From NCBI RefSeq assembly GCF_030718205.1, contig NZ_JAUZQF010000009.1, forward strand, positions 124,001-188,000: a stretch of 64,000 nucleotides of DNA. Reading direction: 5' to 3'. This DNA is from Nonomuraea turcica. Lineage in GTDB: Bacteria; Actinomycetota; Actinomycetes; Streptosporangiales; Streptosporangiaceae. Under the pieces are notes generated by a model. The model searched no databases and had not been told where the DNA came from. It saw nothing but the letters and a program-made list of their open reading frames with translations. This document shows, piece by piece, positions 1 to 8,252 of this stretch. The translations under genes were made by a program, and so were the position numbers. The stretch's first letter is position 1; each line of letters starts with the position of its first letter.

Positions 1-294
1 GTGCGGCCGTTCGGCTTCCTCGACACGATGACGATCACCCATTGGCAGCCGCCCGCGCTGGTGCGGGTGGAGCACACCGGCCGGGTCGTGCGCGGCCGGG
101 GCTCCATCCGGGTCCGTCCGCGGGCGGGCGGCAGCCGGGTCATCTGGGCCGAGGAGCTGTCGCTGCCGTTCGGGCCGCTGGGCCGCGCCGTGTGGCCGAT
201 CGTCCGCCTGGTCGGCGCCGCGTTCGCCCGCCGTTCCCTGCGCAGACTCGCCGTACTGGCCGAGCGCGGCGGTGGCCGGCCGAGCTCGACCTGA
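1..294 (+). CDS. SRPBCC-like protein, C-terminal part (left-truncated)
   Basis: The open frame runs in from the left edge and ends at a TGA near 294, so only about 97 C-terminal residues are visible. The pattern of alternating beta strands (ITHWQPP, VRVEHTGRVVRGRGSIRV, SRVIWAEELSLPFGPLG) followed by a closing helix with LVGAAFARRSLRRLAVLAE matches the end of SRPBCC/polyketide cyclase-like proteins, which bind hydrophobic ligands in a helix-grip fold. The true start lies outside the window. The ligand cannot be inferred. The gene converges on the amidotransferase-like gene at 485-1198, with a hairpin between them. Confidence 0.6.
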   Translation: MRPFGFLDTMTITHWQPPALVRVEHTGRVVRGRGSIRVRPRAGGSRVIWAEELSLPFGPLGRAVWPIVRLVGAAFARRSLRRLAVLAERGGGRPSST

Positions 295-436
295 TGGCCC
301 AGCTCGCGGGTCTACGTGTGCGGCCCTGCTCCTTTCTTTCCGGCCCTTCTCGGGCCTCCCGTCGGGCGAGCCGCTCGGCTGCGGGCGCCGCTCTTGGCGC
401 TCGTCGCGAACCGATCCCGGGCTGCGGTCCGACCCT

Positions 437-473
437 CGTACGCCGGCAGGCCGTCAGGGCGTGCCGGCGTACG
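437..473. terminator. Hairpin between convergent genes
   Basis: A perfect 12-bp inverted repeat, CGTACGCCGGCA (437-448) with TGCCGGCGTACG (462-473), encloses a 13-nt loop between two converging genes. No T-tract follows, so this would be an actinobacterial-type hairpin terminator. The right arm also lies within a tandem repeat. Confidence 0.45.
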
Positions 474-511
474 TCGTCTGGCCGTCAGGGCGTGCCAGCG
501 TACGTCGTCTG
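450..511. repeat. 31-bp tandem duplication
   Basis: Two copies of a 31-bp unit (450-480 and 481-511) differ at one base, and a few bases of a third copy follow. The second copy overlaps the stop codon and the last residues of the minus-strand amidotransferase-like gene. The duplication has therefore copied the 3' end of that gene and part of the terminator hairpin. Confidence 0.8.
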
Positions 512-1198
512 GCCGTGGCCGGCGTGGCGGGCGACCGCGGCCGCGAACGCCGAGATCACCGGGTGCGGCCGCCGCCCGTCGCCGGCCAGCTCGGGCTGGA
601 ACAGCGTGCCGAGGAAGAACGGGTGGCCGGGCAGTTCGGCCGCCCGCACCGCGCCGTCGTCGGCGGCGTGACCGGAGAACACCAGCCCGCCCGCCGCCAG
701 CGTCTGCGTGTAAGACTCGTTGAGCCCGTAGGAGCACACGTAGGCCTCCATGGTGGCAGGCGTGCCCATGATCTGCTCGATGAGCGTGCCGGGCGTCAGC
801 CGTACCAGGTTCTCGTGGCCGGCCAGCGAGCACGCCAGCGGCGTGAGCAGGAAGTCGCGGGCGCCCGGCTCGTTCTCGGCGTGCGCCACGTCCAGCCCGC
901 ACACGTGCCGCGCGAACTCCAGAAGCATGTGCTGGAACCCGGCGCACGTGCCCAAGAGCGGGATCCGCTCCTCGCGGGCGACGCGCGCGGCCTCCACCAC
1001 GCCCGCCTCGTCGCGGTACGGGCTGCCGGGCAGGATCCAGATGCCGTCGAAGGCGTCCAGCCCGGCCACGTCGGTGGTGGGGATCCAGTACGGGTCGAGC
1101 GCGATGCCGTCGCGCTCACGCAGCGCCTCCATCAGCAGCGGGATGCGGGTGTGCGAGCGGACGGTGGGGGAGCGGTCCCCGACGAGGGCGATTCTCAT
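485..1198 (-). CDS. Class I glutamine amidotransferase-like protein (CTP synthase C-terminal region-related)
   Basis: This 237-residue protein has the class I amidotransferase fold. The nucleophile elbow LGTCAGFQ places the cysteine near residue 85, after a GIWILPGSP oxyanion-type strand. The usual C-terminal H-x-E is replaced by FQPEL, as I recall for the CTP-synthase C-terminal region-related (seleno)protein group, so hydrolysis of glutamine is doubtful. No synthetase domain is attached and no partner gene is adjacent. It is divergent from the LysR gene at 1269, with about 70 bp between them, and may be that regulator's target. The extreme C-terminus is encoded in a tandem repeat. Confidence 0.75.
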   Translation of the reverse strand: MRIALVGDRSPTVRSHTRIPLLMEALRERDGIALDPYWIPTTDVAGLDAFDGIWILPGSPYRDEAGVVEAARVAREERIPLLGTCAGFQHMLLEFARHVCGLDVAHAENEPGARDFLLTPLACSLAGHENLVRLTPGTLIEQIMGTPATMEAYVCSYGLNESYTQTLAAGGLVFSGHAADDGAVRAAELPGHPFFLGTLFQPELAGDGRRPHPVISAFAAAVARHAGHGQTTYAGTP

Positions 1199-1268
1199 GC
1201 CCCTATGGTGGCCGCCCGCTCCAGTTAAGCGCCAACGATGAAATCTGCATCTGCTATAAGCAACGCTG

Positions 1269-2171
1269 ATGGATCCTCATTTGCTGACGACGTTCGTCAC
1301 CGTCGCCCGGCACGGCTCGTTCTCCGCGGCCGCCGCCGAGCTCGGCTACACGCAATCGGCGATCTCCCAGCAGGTCGCCGCGCTCGAGGCGGACCTGGGG
1401 CTGGCATTGCTGAGCCGCCGCCCGGTGGAGCCGACCCCTGCGGGCCGGCGGCTGCTGGAGCACGCCGGGCCGCTGCTGCTGCGGCTGCGCGCCGCCCGCG
1501 CCGACGTGCTGCGCGCCGCGGCCGCACCCCGGCACCGGCTGCGCCTGGCCGCCACACCGCTGGCCATCAACGCGGTCCTGTCCGGCCGCCTGGCCCGGGC
1601 GCGCGCCGCTCAGCCGCGGCTGGAAGTGACGCTGGTGACGTGCGGGCGCGAGCACGTCGGCGCCCTGGTGGCCGAAGGAGAGGCGGATCTGGGGCTGGCC
1701 GACGGCATCGCCGCGCCCAGCGATCCACTGCGGCTGCCCGACACCGGTCCGATGACGACCGTGGGGGTGAGCGAGGAGGAACTGGTGGTGGCGCTGCCCG
1801 CCGATCACCCCCTGGCGGGGCGGACGGCCCTGCGGCTGGGCGACCTGGTGGACGCGCGCTGGTTGCAGACGGACCTGTGCCCGTTGGCGCGGCTGCGGGA
1901 TCTGGTGGGGGAGGGGTTCCCGGTGGCGCTGGAGTACCGGGGCGACGACGTGCACACGGTGGTCAACCTCGTGGCCGCCGGCCACGGCCTGACTCTCCTG
2001 CCTGCCTCCGCATTGCCCGGATGGGCGCCTGGGCCATCGGGCTCCGTGGCACCGCCGGCGGCGTGCGGCGTGCCGTTGGCCTGGCCGCGTCTAGTGCACC
2101 GGGTCGAACTGCTGCATGGCGCATTGCCTCCTGGCTCGGCGGCCGACCTGGCGCGGGCGCTGTCGAGCTGA
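1269..2171 (+). CDS. LysR family transcriptional regulator
   Basis: The protein has 300 residues. Residues 1-60 form the LysR winged helix-turn-helix (LLTTFVTVARHGSFSAAAAEL, then YTQSAISQQVAALEADLG). A short linker leads to a periplasmic-binding-protein-like effector domain from about residue 88 to 290, with the typical LALPADHPLAG and VNLVAAGHGLTLLP segments. It acts as a DNA-binding activator or repressor responding to a small effector. It is divergently placed against the amidotransferase-like gene, the usual LysR arrangement, so that gene is the likeliest target. The ligand is unknown. Confidence 0.9.
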   Translation: MDPHLLTTFVTVARHGSFSAAAAELGYTQSAISQQVAALEADLGLALLSRRPVEPTPAGRRLLEHAGPLLLRLRAARADVLRAAAAPRHRLRLAATPLAINAVLSGRLARARAAQPRLEVTLVTCGREHVGALVAEGEADLGLADGIAAPSDPLRLPDTGPMTTVGVSEEELVVALPADHPLAGRTALRLGDLVDARWLQTDLCPLARLRDLVGEGFPVALEYRGDDVHTVVNLVAAGHGLTLLPASALPGWAPGPSGSVAPPAACGVPLAWPRLVHRVELLHGALPPGSAADLARALSS

Positions 2172-2215
2172 CGGCGATCCGCGCTCCGGCCGAGCCGGCG
2201 GCTCTCCTGCGCCCG

Positions 2216-2794
2216 TTACGGGCCCGGTTTCCGTGAACGGTTTCTGAGAGCGCAGTCGAGGGTGTCGAGAGCCCACGCCCAGGAGGCGGCGGCGTCGCGC
2301 GGGGTATGGCGGAAGCCGCCCGCCATTTCCAGGCTCACGTATCCGTGGAAGGTGCTGCCCAGGAAACGCACCGCGTCGGTCTGGTCCGGCTCCGGCAGGT
2401 CGTAGCCGCGCAGGATCGCCCGCATCATCTCCGTGTGCCGGGGCCCCGCACTGGTGGCCGCGGTCTCCGGGTCGAGCTCGAACCGGGCGGCGGCGTACCG
2501 GCCCGGGTGCTGCTTGGCGTAGTCGCGGTAGGCGTTGGCGAAGGCGACCAGCGCGTCCTTGCCCGCCCGCCCGGCCAGCGCGGCGGCGGCCACGTCGGCC
2601 AGCTCCTCCAGGGCCAGCAGCGCCACCCGCACCTTCAGCTCTCGCGCGTTGCGGATGTGGGCGTACAGGCTCGGGTCCTTGACACCCAGCCTGCGGGCGA
2701 CCGCCGAGCCGGTCAGCTTGTCGAAGCCGATCTCGTCGGCCAGCTCCGCCGCTGTCCGGGTGAGCCGTTCGCCGGTGATTCCCTCGCGGGCCAC
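2216..2794 (-). CDS. TetR/AcrR family transcriptional regulator
   Basis: The protein has 192 residues. The N-terminal helix-turn-helix (LTRTAAELADEIGFDKLTGSA, VARRLGVKDPSLYAHIRN) is followed by an all-helical ligand-binding domain containing FLGSTFHGYVSLEMAGGF, characteristic of the WHG/TetR_C_33 class. It is divergent from the FBP-domain gene at 2867 and the spacer contains palindromes. It probably represses itself and its neighbour. The inducing ligand cannot be seen. Confidence 0.88.
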   Translation of the reverse strand: MAREGITGERLTRTAAELADEIGFDKLTGSAVARRLGVKDPSLYAHIRNARELKVRVALLALEELADVAAAALAGRAGKDALVAFANAYRDYAKQHPGRYAAARFELDPETAATSAGPRHTEMMRAILRGYDLPEPDQTDAVRFLGSTFHGYVSLEMAGGFRHTPRDAAASWAWALDTLDCALRNRSRKPGP

Positions 2795-2814
2795 GGGACC
2801 TCCGATCGTTTTCT

Positions 2815-2847
2815 AATCAAATAAGTGATTTGCCTAATTATATTAGG
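2815..2847. promoter_or_regulatory. Two palindromes in the TetR/FBP divergent spacer
   Basis: The AT-rich spacer holds AATCA-N6-TGATT (2815-2830) and, 2 bp further, a perfect CCTAAT-TAT-ATTAGG (2833-2847). Both are likely operators for the adjacent TetR. They contrast sharply with the GC-rich flanks. Binding is inferred only from position and symmetry. Confidence 0.5.
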
Positions 2848-2866
2848 AAAGCTAGCCTCGCGGAAC

Positions 2867-3364
2867 ATGGAACCCCTCACAGAGAGCGATGTCCGCCGGT
2901 CCTTCGTCAACTGCTCCAAGGGCGAGGCCCAGCGCCTGGGCGTCCCCCGCGACCTCGATGAGCAGCCCTGGGACCACCTCGACTTTCTCGGATGGCGAGA
3001 TCCTGGCGCACCGGAACGCGGCTACCTGGTCGCCGAACGCGACGGTGGTCTGGTCGGGATCGCGCTCCGGGCGGCCCCGGGGACCTCTCGCGGCTTCACC
3101 TCGCGCAGCATGTGCTCGCTGTGCCTGACCACCCACACCAGCGGCGGCGTGGCGCTGATGACCGCACGCCGCACCGGGGAGGCCGGACGCCAGGGCAACA
3201 CGGTCGGGCAGTACGTATGCAGCGATCTGGCCTGCTCCCTCTACACCCGGGGCAAGAAGCAGCCGGCTGCCGGGGGAGACCTTGACGAGACCCTCTCCGT
3301 GGAGGAGAAGATCGCCCGCACTCAGGTCAACCTGACCGCCTTCATCGACAAAGTGATCAAGTAA
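2867..3364 (+). CDS. FBP-domain protein (elongation factor G-binding C-terminal domain)
   Basis: This 165-residue protein matches the actinobacterial FBP-domain family. That family corresponds to the zinc-binding C-terminal domain of EF-G-binding proteins, which in FusB-type proteins bind EF-G on the ribosome. The zinc-site pattern is visible as MCSLCLTTH and, about 30 residues later, YVCSDLACS, giving four cysteines. I chose the ATG at 2867 over an in-frame GTG at 2825 because the earlier start would translate through the palindromes. It is divergent from and probably controlled by the TetR at 2216-2794. A role in ribosome rescue or antibiotic tolerance is family inference. Confidence 0.75.
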   Translation: MEPLTESDVRRSFVNCSKGEAQRLGVPRDLDEQPWDHLDFLGWRDPGAPERGYLVAERDGGLVGIALRAAPGTSRGFTSRSMCSLCLTTHTSGGVALMTARRTGEAGRQGNTVGQYVCSDLACSLYTRGKKQPAAGGDLDETLSVEEKIARTQVNLTAFIDKVIK

Positions 3365-3522
3365 CGGCCTTCTGAGGCGGTGTCGTGTCAGTGGCCGTGT
3401 CAGCACGGCAACAGCCCGATATCAGAGCGGTCGGCGATCGTGGATGCCATGAACGGCTCAGCGACTGCGTCCTCGCGCCGCACGGCCATTGCAACGCATC
3501 CTTCGCGAGATGAGGAATAGCC

Positions 3523-4731
3523 ATGGGTGAATCCCTCCACACCGTCACGACGATGCCGACGGCGCGTCAGCTCGGCTGCCCCTTCGACCCGCCCAAGGAG
3601 CTGATCGACGCCCGCGAGCACGGCCCGATCAGCCGCTTCCCCTTCCCCGACGGACACCAGGGCTGGCTGATCACCGGCTACGACCTGGTCAGGTCGGTTC
3701 TGGCCGATCCGCGGTTCAGCTCGCGCAAGGAGCTCATGCGCCATCACCCGCTGATCGACTACGGCGACATCGAGGTCCCTCCGGCGCCGCCCGGCGAGTT
3801 CCTCCTCATGGACGAGCCTCAGCACGGCCGGTACCGGAAACCGCTGGTGGGCAAGTTCACCGTCCGGCGGATGCGGCTGCTCACCGAGCGCGTCGAGCAG
3901 ATCACCGCCGAGCATCTGGACGCCATGGAGAAGGCCGGACCGCCGGTGGACCTGGTGACCGCGTTCGCCAAGCCCATCCCCGCCATCGTGATCTGCGAGC
4001 TGCTGGGGGTGCCGTACGAGGACCGGGGCCTCTTCCAGGAGAACATCGACAAGTTCCTCGGCGGAGAGGTCAGCGACGAGGAGCTGATCGCGGCCTACAC
4101 GGCGACCCAGCAGTACCTCGCCGAGCTGGTGGTGGCCAAGCGCGCGAACCCCACCGACGACGTGCTCAGCGACCTGCTCGACAGCGACCTGACCGACGAG
4201 GAGTTGCAGGGGATGGCCCTGATCCTGCTGTCGGCCGGGTTCGACACCACCGCGAACATGCTGGCGCTGGGCACCTTCGCGCTGCTGCAGAACCCGGAGC
4301 AGCTCGCCGCGCTGCGCGCCGACCCCACGCTCACCGACCAGGCCGTGGAAGAGCTGCTGCGGTATCTGAGCGTCGCCAAGCAGTTCCACAGGGTCGCGCT
4401 GGAGGACGTCGAGCTGGGCGGCCACACCATCACGGCCGGTACGACGGTCATCCTGTCCCTCAACACCGCCAACCGCGATCCCGAACGCTTCACCGACCCC
4501 CACGCGCTCAACCTGCGCAGGCAGGACGGCGGCCACCTGGCCTTCAGCCACGGCATCCACCAGTGCCTGGGCCAGCAGCTGGCCCGCGTCGAGATGCGCG
4601 TCGCGCTCCCCGCGCTGATCAACCGCTTCCCCACGCTACGGCTGGCCGTACCGGCCGACGAGGTTGCCCTCCGTCCGGAGACCGCGGACATCTACGGGGT
4701 GAAGAGCCTCCCGGTCACCTGGGACGTGTGA
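3523..4731 (+). CDS. Cytochrome P450
   Basis: This 402-residue soluble bacterial class I P450 is full length for the family. The I-helix oxygen-activation motif AGFDTT starts near residue 238, the K-helix ExxR is in EELLRYL, and the heme loop FSHGIHQCLGQQLAR places the thiolate cysteine near residue 348. It should insert one oxygen atom into an organic substrate using electrons from a ferredoxin and ferredoxin reductase. No ferredoxin gene is adjacent. The sequence resembles the CYP105/CYP107 groups of actinomycete secondary metabolism, but the substrate cannot be told. It is a monocistronic gene followed by a hairpin. Confidence 0.93.
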   Translation: MGESLHTVTTMPTARQLGCPFDPPKELIDAREHGPISRFPFPDGHQGWLITGYDLVRSVLADPRFSSRKELMRHHPLIDYGDIEVPPAPPGEFLLMDEPQHGRYRKPLVGKFTVRRMRLLTERVEQITAEHLDAMEKAGPPVDLVTAFAKPIPAIVICELLGVPYEDRGLFQENIDKFLGGEVSDEELIAAYTATQQYLAELVVAKRANPTDDVLSDLLDSDLTDEELQGMALILLSAGFDTTANMLALGTFALLQNPEQLAALRADPTLTDQAVEELLRYLSVAKQFHRVALEDVELGGHTITAGTTVILSLNTANRDPERFTDPHALNLRRQDGGHLAFSHGIHQCLGQQLARVEMRVALPALINRFPTLRLAVPADEVALRPETADIYGVKSLPVTWDV

Positions 4732-4779
4732 CCGGTACCGGCGTGGTCCCCGACTTTCGGGTTTGCCCCGGCGTGCCGC

Positions 4780-4809
4780 CCGGCTCCGCACCTCAGGTCG
4801 CGGAGCCGG
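4780..4809 (+). terminator. Hairpin downstream of the P450
   Basis: CCGGCTCCG (4780-4788) pairs with CGGAGCCGG (4801-4809) across a 12-nt loop, 49 bp past the P450 stop and before the convergent DUF6223 gene. There is no T-tract. I see no gene elsewhere in 4732-5052. Confidence 0.4.
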
Positions 4810-5052
4810 CCGGGGTGCTTGCGGGGCTGGCATGGCGGGAGGTGCCCGGCGGGTTCGCCGGGCCGACGGCGCTTCGCCGGGGGAGGTTGAGCTACGCCAC
4901 GTCTGTCCCAGAGCGTCGGTCACGGTGGTGCGCTCGCCGGTCAGGGAGGCGATGACGAACGTCGCGGCGGTCCCCTACCAGGGGCACACCGAAGAATCCG
5001 CCGCCGTCCTCCCAGATGTACGAGCGCATGGCCCGCGCTTCGTCCTGACGCC

Positions 5053-5520
5053 TCAGCTACGCGCTGAGCTCGAGGCGCGCACGCCGGCCGAGCGCGGCCC
5101 CGGCCCGCGGCGGGAGCGGGCCAGAGCCAGCCCGCCGAGGACCATGGCGATCAGCCCGACCACCAGGGCCATGAAGCCGCCGACTATTCCGTAGCCGGTG
5201 CCGGGGCCACCGTCGGCGGCGGCCACAATGAGCCCGCCGGTGACCGCGCCGGCCAGCCCCGCCACGAGCGCCACGATGGCCCCCCTTCGCCCGTTGCCGG
5301 TGCCGATCCGACCGGCCGCGCGGGCCAGGGCCAGCCCGCCGATGACCACGCCGGCCAGTCCCAGCAGCGCGGCCACCACGGACCAGAGACGCCCGGCGGT
5401 CAAGGTGTAGGCACCGACGTCGGCCGCCGGGACCATGACCTGCGCGGCCGCCGGTGCGGCGAACCCGAAACCTCCCAGCAGGGCGGCTGCGACGGCGGCA
5501 ACGAGGTGACGGACGGGCAT
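5053..5520 (-). CDS. DUF6223-type small membrane protein
   Basis: The protein has 155 residues: an N-terminal signal-like segment (MPVRHLVAAVAAALLGGF) followed by three hydrophobic glycine/alanine helices separated by short RR-containing loops (around LGLAGVVIGGLALARAAG, GLAGAVTGGLIVAAADGG, LVVGLIAMVLGGLALARSRRG). I start it at the ATG at 5520 because an AGAAGGAG ribosome site sits 6-8 nt upstream; longer open frames have no such site. It is divergent from the two-component system at 5740-7526 and is its probable target. The biochemical function is unknown. Confidence 0.7.
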   Translation of the reverse strand: MPVRHLVAAVAAALLGGFGFAAPAAAQVMVPAADVGAYTLTAGRLWSVVAALLGLAGVVIGGLALARAAGRIGTGNGRRGAIVALVAGLAGAVTGGLIVAAADGGPGTGYGIVGGFMALVVGLIAMVLGGLALARSRRGPGPRSAGVRASSSARS

Positions 5521-5739
5521 GAGGTGCTCCTTCTCTTGCTGCGACTGAACCTCGCCTGAGCATGTCCGCTGGACCCACCGCCGATCGTCCCCCGGAGGCA
5601 GGCAATTCACGCTGCCGCCGATGCCGCACCCGCGTGCTGCGGAAGCCGCAGGAGCAGCGGAAGGTACTGCGTGCGCGGTAGGCGGCTGGTCATCCGTGCG
5701 CAGGTGTTGCCCGGGCGAACATCCGGCTAGGGTGCGCGC

Positions 5740-6867
5740 ATGAGCACAGGACGGTCCGGTGTCCCGGCAGGTGTCACAGACTGGGCGATCGCCGTCGGCG
5801 TGGCGGCGGCTCTGCTGGTCACCGGGCTGTCCGGTGAGCACTCGGCCACGTTCCTCGACCTGCTCGGCTACGTGCTCCTGACGGCCGGCGGCCTGGTGCT
5901 GGCCGCGCGCCGCCGGGCTCCGGTTCCCGTCCTGGCCGTCACCGGGCTGTGCGCGGTGGGTTATCAGGCGGCCGGTTTCGACGTGCCGGCCGTCGCGTAC
6001 CTGTTCGCGGTGTACGCAGCCGTGCGGGCGGGACACCGGACGATCACGGTGGCGGCGAGCGTGGTCATGCTGGGACTTCTGCCCCTCGCGGCCCTGGCCT
6101 CGGGCCTGCATGACACGGGCGAGGCGTTCGCGCAGGCCCGAGGCGCCCTCGAGCTGGCCTGGCTGATCGCGGCCGGCGCCGCGGGCGAAGCGCTGCGGCA
6201 GGCCGAGCGGCGGGCGGATGAGGCCGAGCGCACCCGGGAGGAGACCGCGCGGCGCCGCGCCGACGAGGAGCGGCTCCACATCGCGCGGGAGCTGCATGAT
6301 TCACTCACCCACCAGATCTCGATCATCAAGCTGCAGGCCGAAGTCGCCGTCCACGTGGCCCGCAGGCGGGGTGAACAGGTGCCGGAGACCCTGCTGGCGA
6401 TCCAGGAGGCCGGACGTGAGGCGGCCCGGGAGCTGCGCGCGACCCTGGAGGCGCTGCGCGAGGACGACACGAGTCCGCCGCGTGGGCTCGACCACGTTGC
6501 GGAGCTGGTGGAACGGGCTCGGTCGACCGGCCTGGACGCAACGCTGACGATCGGGGGGCAACGACACGACGTGCCGGCCGCGGTGGACCGGACCGTCTAC
6601 CGGATCGTTCAGGAGTCGCTCACCAACATCGCCCGTCACGCCGCGGCCGCGACGGCGTCGGTCCGGATCGACTACCGTCCCGACGCCCTCGCGATCCGCA
6701 TCGATGACGACGGCAAGGCCACACCGGACGCCGCCCTGGTGCCCGGCGTGGGGCTGCTCGGGATGCGCGAGCGCGTCACCGCCCTCGGCGGTCGCCTGCG
6801 GGCGGCACCGCGCGGCGAGGGCGGCTTCACCGTCCAAGCCGAACTTCCCGTGGACCGGACGTCGTGA
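5740..6867 (+). CDS. NarL/DesK-type sensor histidine kinase
   Basis: The protein has 375 residues. Residues 1-140 contain about four to five hydrophobic membrane segments without a large extracellular loop. A charged coiled region (ADEAERTREETARRRADEERLH) leads into the HisKA_3 dimerisation box RELHDSLTHQIS, with the phospho-accepting histidine at residue 186. The HATPase_c domain follows, with ESLTNIARHA (N box) and GVGLLGMRERV (G box). The sensing mode is probably membrane stress or a lipophilic signal, as in intramembrane kinases. Its stop overlaps the start of the response regulator at 6864, so the two are co-translated. Confidence 0.92.
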   Translation: MSTGRSGVPAGVTDWAIAVGVAAALLVTGLSGEHSATFLDLLGYVLLTAGGLVLAARRRAPVPVLAVTGLCAVGYQAAGFDVPAVAYLFAVYAAVRAGHRTITVAASVVMLGLLPLAALASGLHDTGEAFAQARGALELAWLIAAGAAGEALRQAERRADEAERTREETARRRADEERLHIARELHDSLTHQISIIKLQAEVAVHVARRRGEQVPETLLAIQEAGREAARELRATLEALREDDTSPPRGLDHVAELVERARSTGLDATLTIGGQRHDVPAAVDRTVYRIVQESLTNIARHAAAATASVRIDYRPDALAIRIDDDGKATPDAALVPGVGLLGMRERVTALGGRLRAAPRGEGGFTVQAELPVDRTS

Positions 6868-7526
6868 TCCGCGTCCTGCTGGTCGACGACCAGCCGCTCC
6901 TTCGCAGTGGATTCCGGGCGCTCCTCGACCTCGAGGACGACATCGAGGTGGTGGCCGAGGCCGCCGACGGGAAGGAGGGCCTGGCCCTGGTCAAGGAACA
7001 CCTGCCCGACGTGGCGCTCATCGACATCCAGATGCCGGTCGTGGACGGCATCGAGGCGACCCGGCGCATCGCCGCGGACCCGGCCCTGGCCGGGGTGCAC
7101 GTCGTCATCCTGACCAACTACGGCTTGGACGAATACGTCTTCAACGCGCTGCGCGCCGGCGCGGCCGGATTCCTCGTCAAAGACATCGTGCCGGAGGACT
7201 TCCTCCACGCCGTACGCGTCGCGGCGCGCGGTGACGCCCTGCTCGCACCGTCGATCACCCGCAAGCTGATCAACCGGTACGTCACCCAGCCGCTCCGCGC
7301 CGGCGCCGGCACGGGGCTGAAAGAACTGACCAACCGTGAACGCGAGGCCGTCACGCTGGTCGCGCAGGGCCTGTCCAACGACCAGATCGCCGACCGCATG
7401 ATGATCAGCTCACTGACCGCGAAGACCCACATCAACCGGGCCATGGCCAAGCTCCATGCCCGTGACCGTGCCCAACTCGTGGTCCTCGCCTACGAATCGG
7501 GCCTGGTGGTCCCCCGCACCTCCTGA
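6864..7526 (+). CDS. NarL/LuxR-type response regulator
   Basis: The protein has 220 residues, with an N-terminal receiver (VLLVDDQ acidic pocket, phospho-acceptor Asp54 in ALIDIQMP, conserved Lys in FLVKD) and a C-terminal LuxR helix-turn-helix (LTNREREAVTLVAQGLSNDQ, then TAKTHINRAMAKL). It starts at GTG inside the end of the kinase gene. It is the cognate partner of the kinase and should bind promoter DNA when phosphorylated. The divergent DUF6223 gene, 220 bp upstream of the kinase start, is the nearest candidate target. Confidence 0.93.
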   Translation: MIRVLLVDDQPLLRSGFRALLDLEDDIEVVAEAADGKEGLALVKEHLPDVALIDIQMPVVDGIEATRRIAADPALAGVHVVILTNYGLDEYVFNALRAGAAGFLVKDIVPEDFLHAVRVAARGDALLAPSITRKLINRYVTQPLRAGAGTGLKELTNREREAVTLVAQGLSNDQIADRMMISSLTAKTHINRAMAKLHARDRAQLVVLAYESGLVVPRTS

Positions 7527-7540
7527 CCTCCACGGTAGGG

Positions 7541-8251
7541 CTAGCCGGCGAGGGTGTGGAGCATGCGCTTGATCTCCCTCTCCGCGGTCTCCGTGGTCAG
7601 GCCGAGCCCGTTGAGCGCGGCCACGACCGCCCCTTCGCCGAGGGCCAGCAGGCCGAGCAGAATGTGCTCGGTGCCGACATAGTTGTGGCCGAGCCGCAGC
7701 GCCTCGCGCAGCGTCAGCTCCAGGGCCTTCCTGGTCTGCGGGGCGAGCGGCAGCAGGTCGGGCGCGGCCTGGCCGCCCGGGCGCAGCATCGCCTTCATGA
7801 CGTCCTTGACCTGGTCGAGCGGCGCACCGAGCGTCACCATGGCCTTGGCCGCCAGCGCCTCCGGCTCGTGCAACAGGCCGAGAACGAGGTGCTCCGGCTC
7901 GACGGTCTCGCTGCCGGCCTCCCTGGCCTCCTTCTCCGCCGCCACAACCACGTTGCGGGCACGAGGGGTGAAGCGGCCGTAGGAGGCCAGCTCCGCGGCC
8001 AGCCCTCCCTCCTTGAGCACGAACCGCTTCTGGGCCGCCTGCTTGGTGACGCCCATGCTGCGGCCGATCTCGGTCCAGGAGGCGCCGGAATGGCGGGCCT
8101 GGTCGACGAAGTGGCCGATGAGGTGATCGGCCACTTCGCCCAGGTGCTCGCCCAGCGTCACGGCGTCGGAGAGCTGCTCCAGGGGGTCGCTGCCGGGGTG
8201 CCTGCTCTTGATCGCGTTGATGAGGTCGTCGAGGCGTACGATCTGATCCAT
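7541..8251 (-). CDS. Clp-N domain protein with an N-terminal helix-turn-helix
   Basis: The protein has 236 residues. Residues 55-75 (SGASWTEIGRSMGVTKQAAQ) are a clear helix-turn-helix preceded by a helical bundle. From about residue 92 two Clp N-terminal repeats follow, each starting F/L-T-P-R/Q-x-R and containing EPEHLVLGLL or GTEHILLGLL. There is no AAA+ module, so it is not an unfoldase. It is more likely a DNA-binding regulator using ClpN repeats to sense or bind peptide or protein. The upstream palindromes make it a probable autorepressor. The start codon lies only 6 nt after the predicted -10 box, implying a leaderless transcript. Confidence 0.85.
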   Translation of the reverse strand: MDQIVRLDDLINAIKSRHPGSDPLEQLSDAVTLGEHLGEVADHLIGHFVDQARHSGASWTEIGRSMGVTKQAAQKRFVLKEGGLAAELASYGRFTPRARNVVVAAEKEAREAGSETVEPEHLVLGLLHEPEALAAKAMVTLGAPLDQVKDVMKAMLRPGGQAAPDLLPLAPQTRKALELTLREALRLGHNYVGTEHILLGLLALGEGAVVAALNGLGLTTETAEREIKRMLHTLAG

Positions 8252-8252
8252 A

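Noticed and set aside
42-1241. Several long overlapping plus-strand open frames over the first 1.2 kb
   Set aside because: They are Arg/Gly/Pro-rich mirror frames of the minus-strand amidotransferase-like gene and have no family signature.
5521-6297. N-terminal extension of the DUF6223 gene by 259 residues
   Set aside because: It would be antisense to the histidine kinase start, is low-complexity, and the ATG at 5520 has a good ribosome site.
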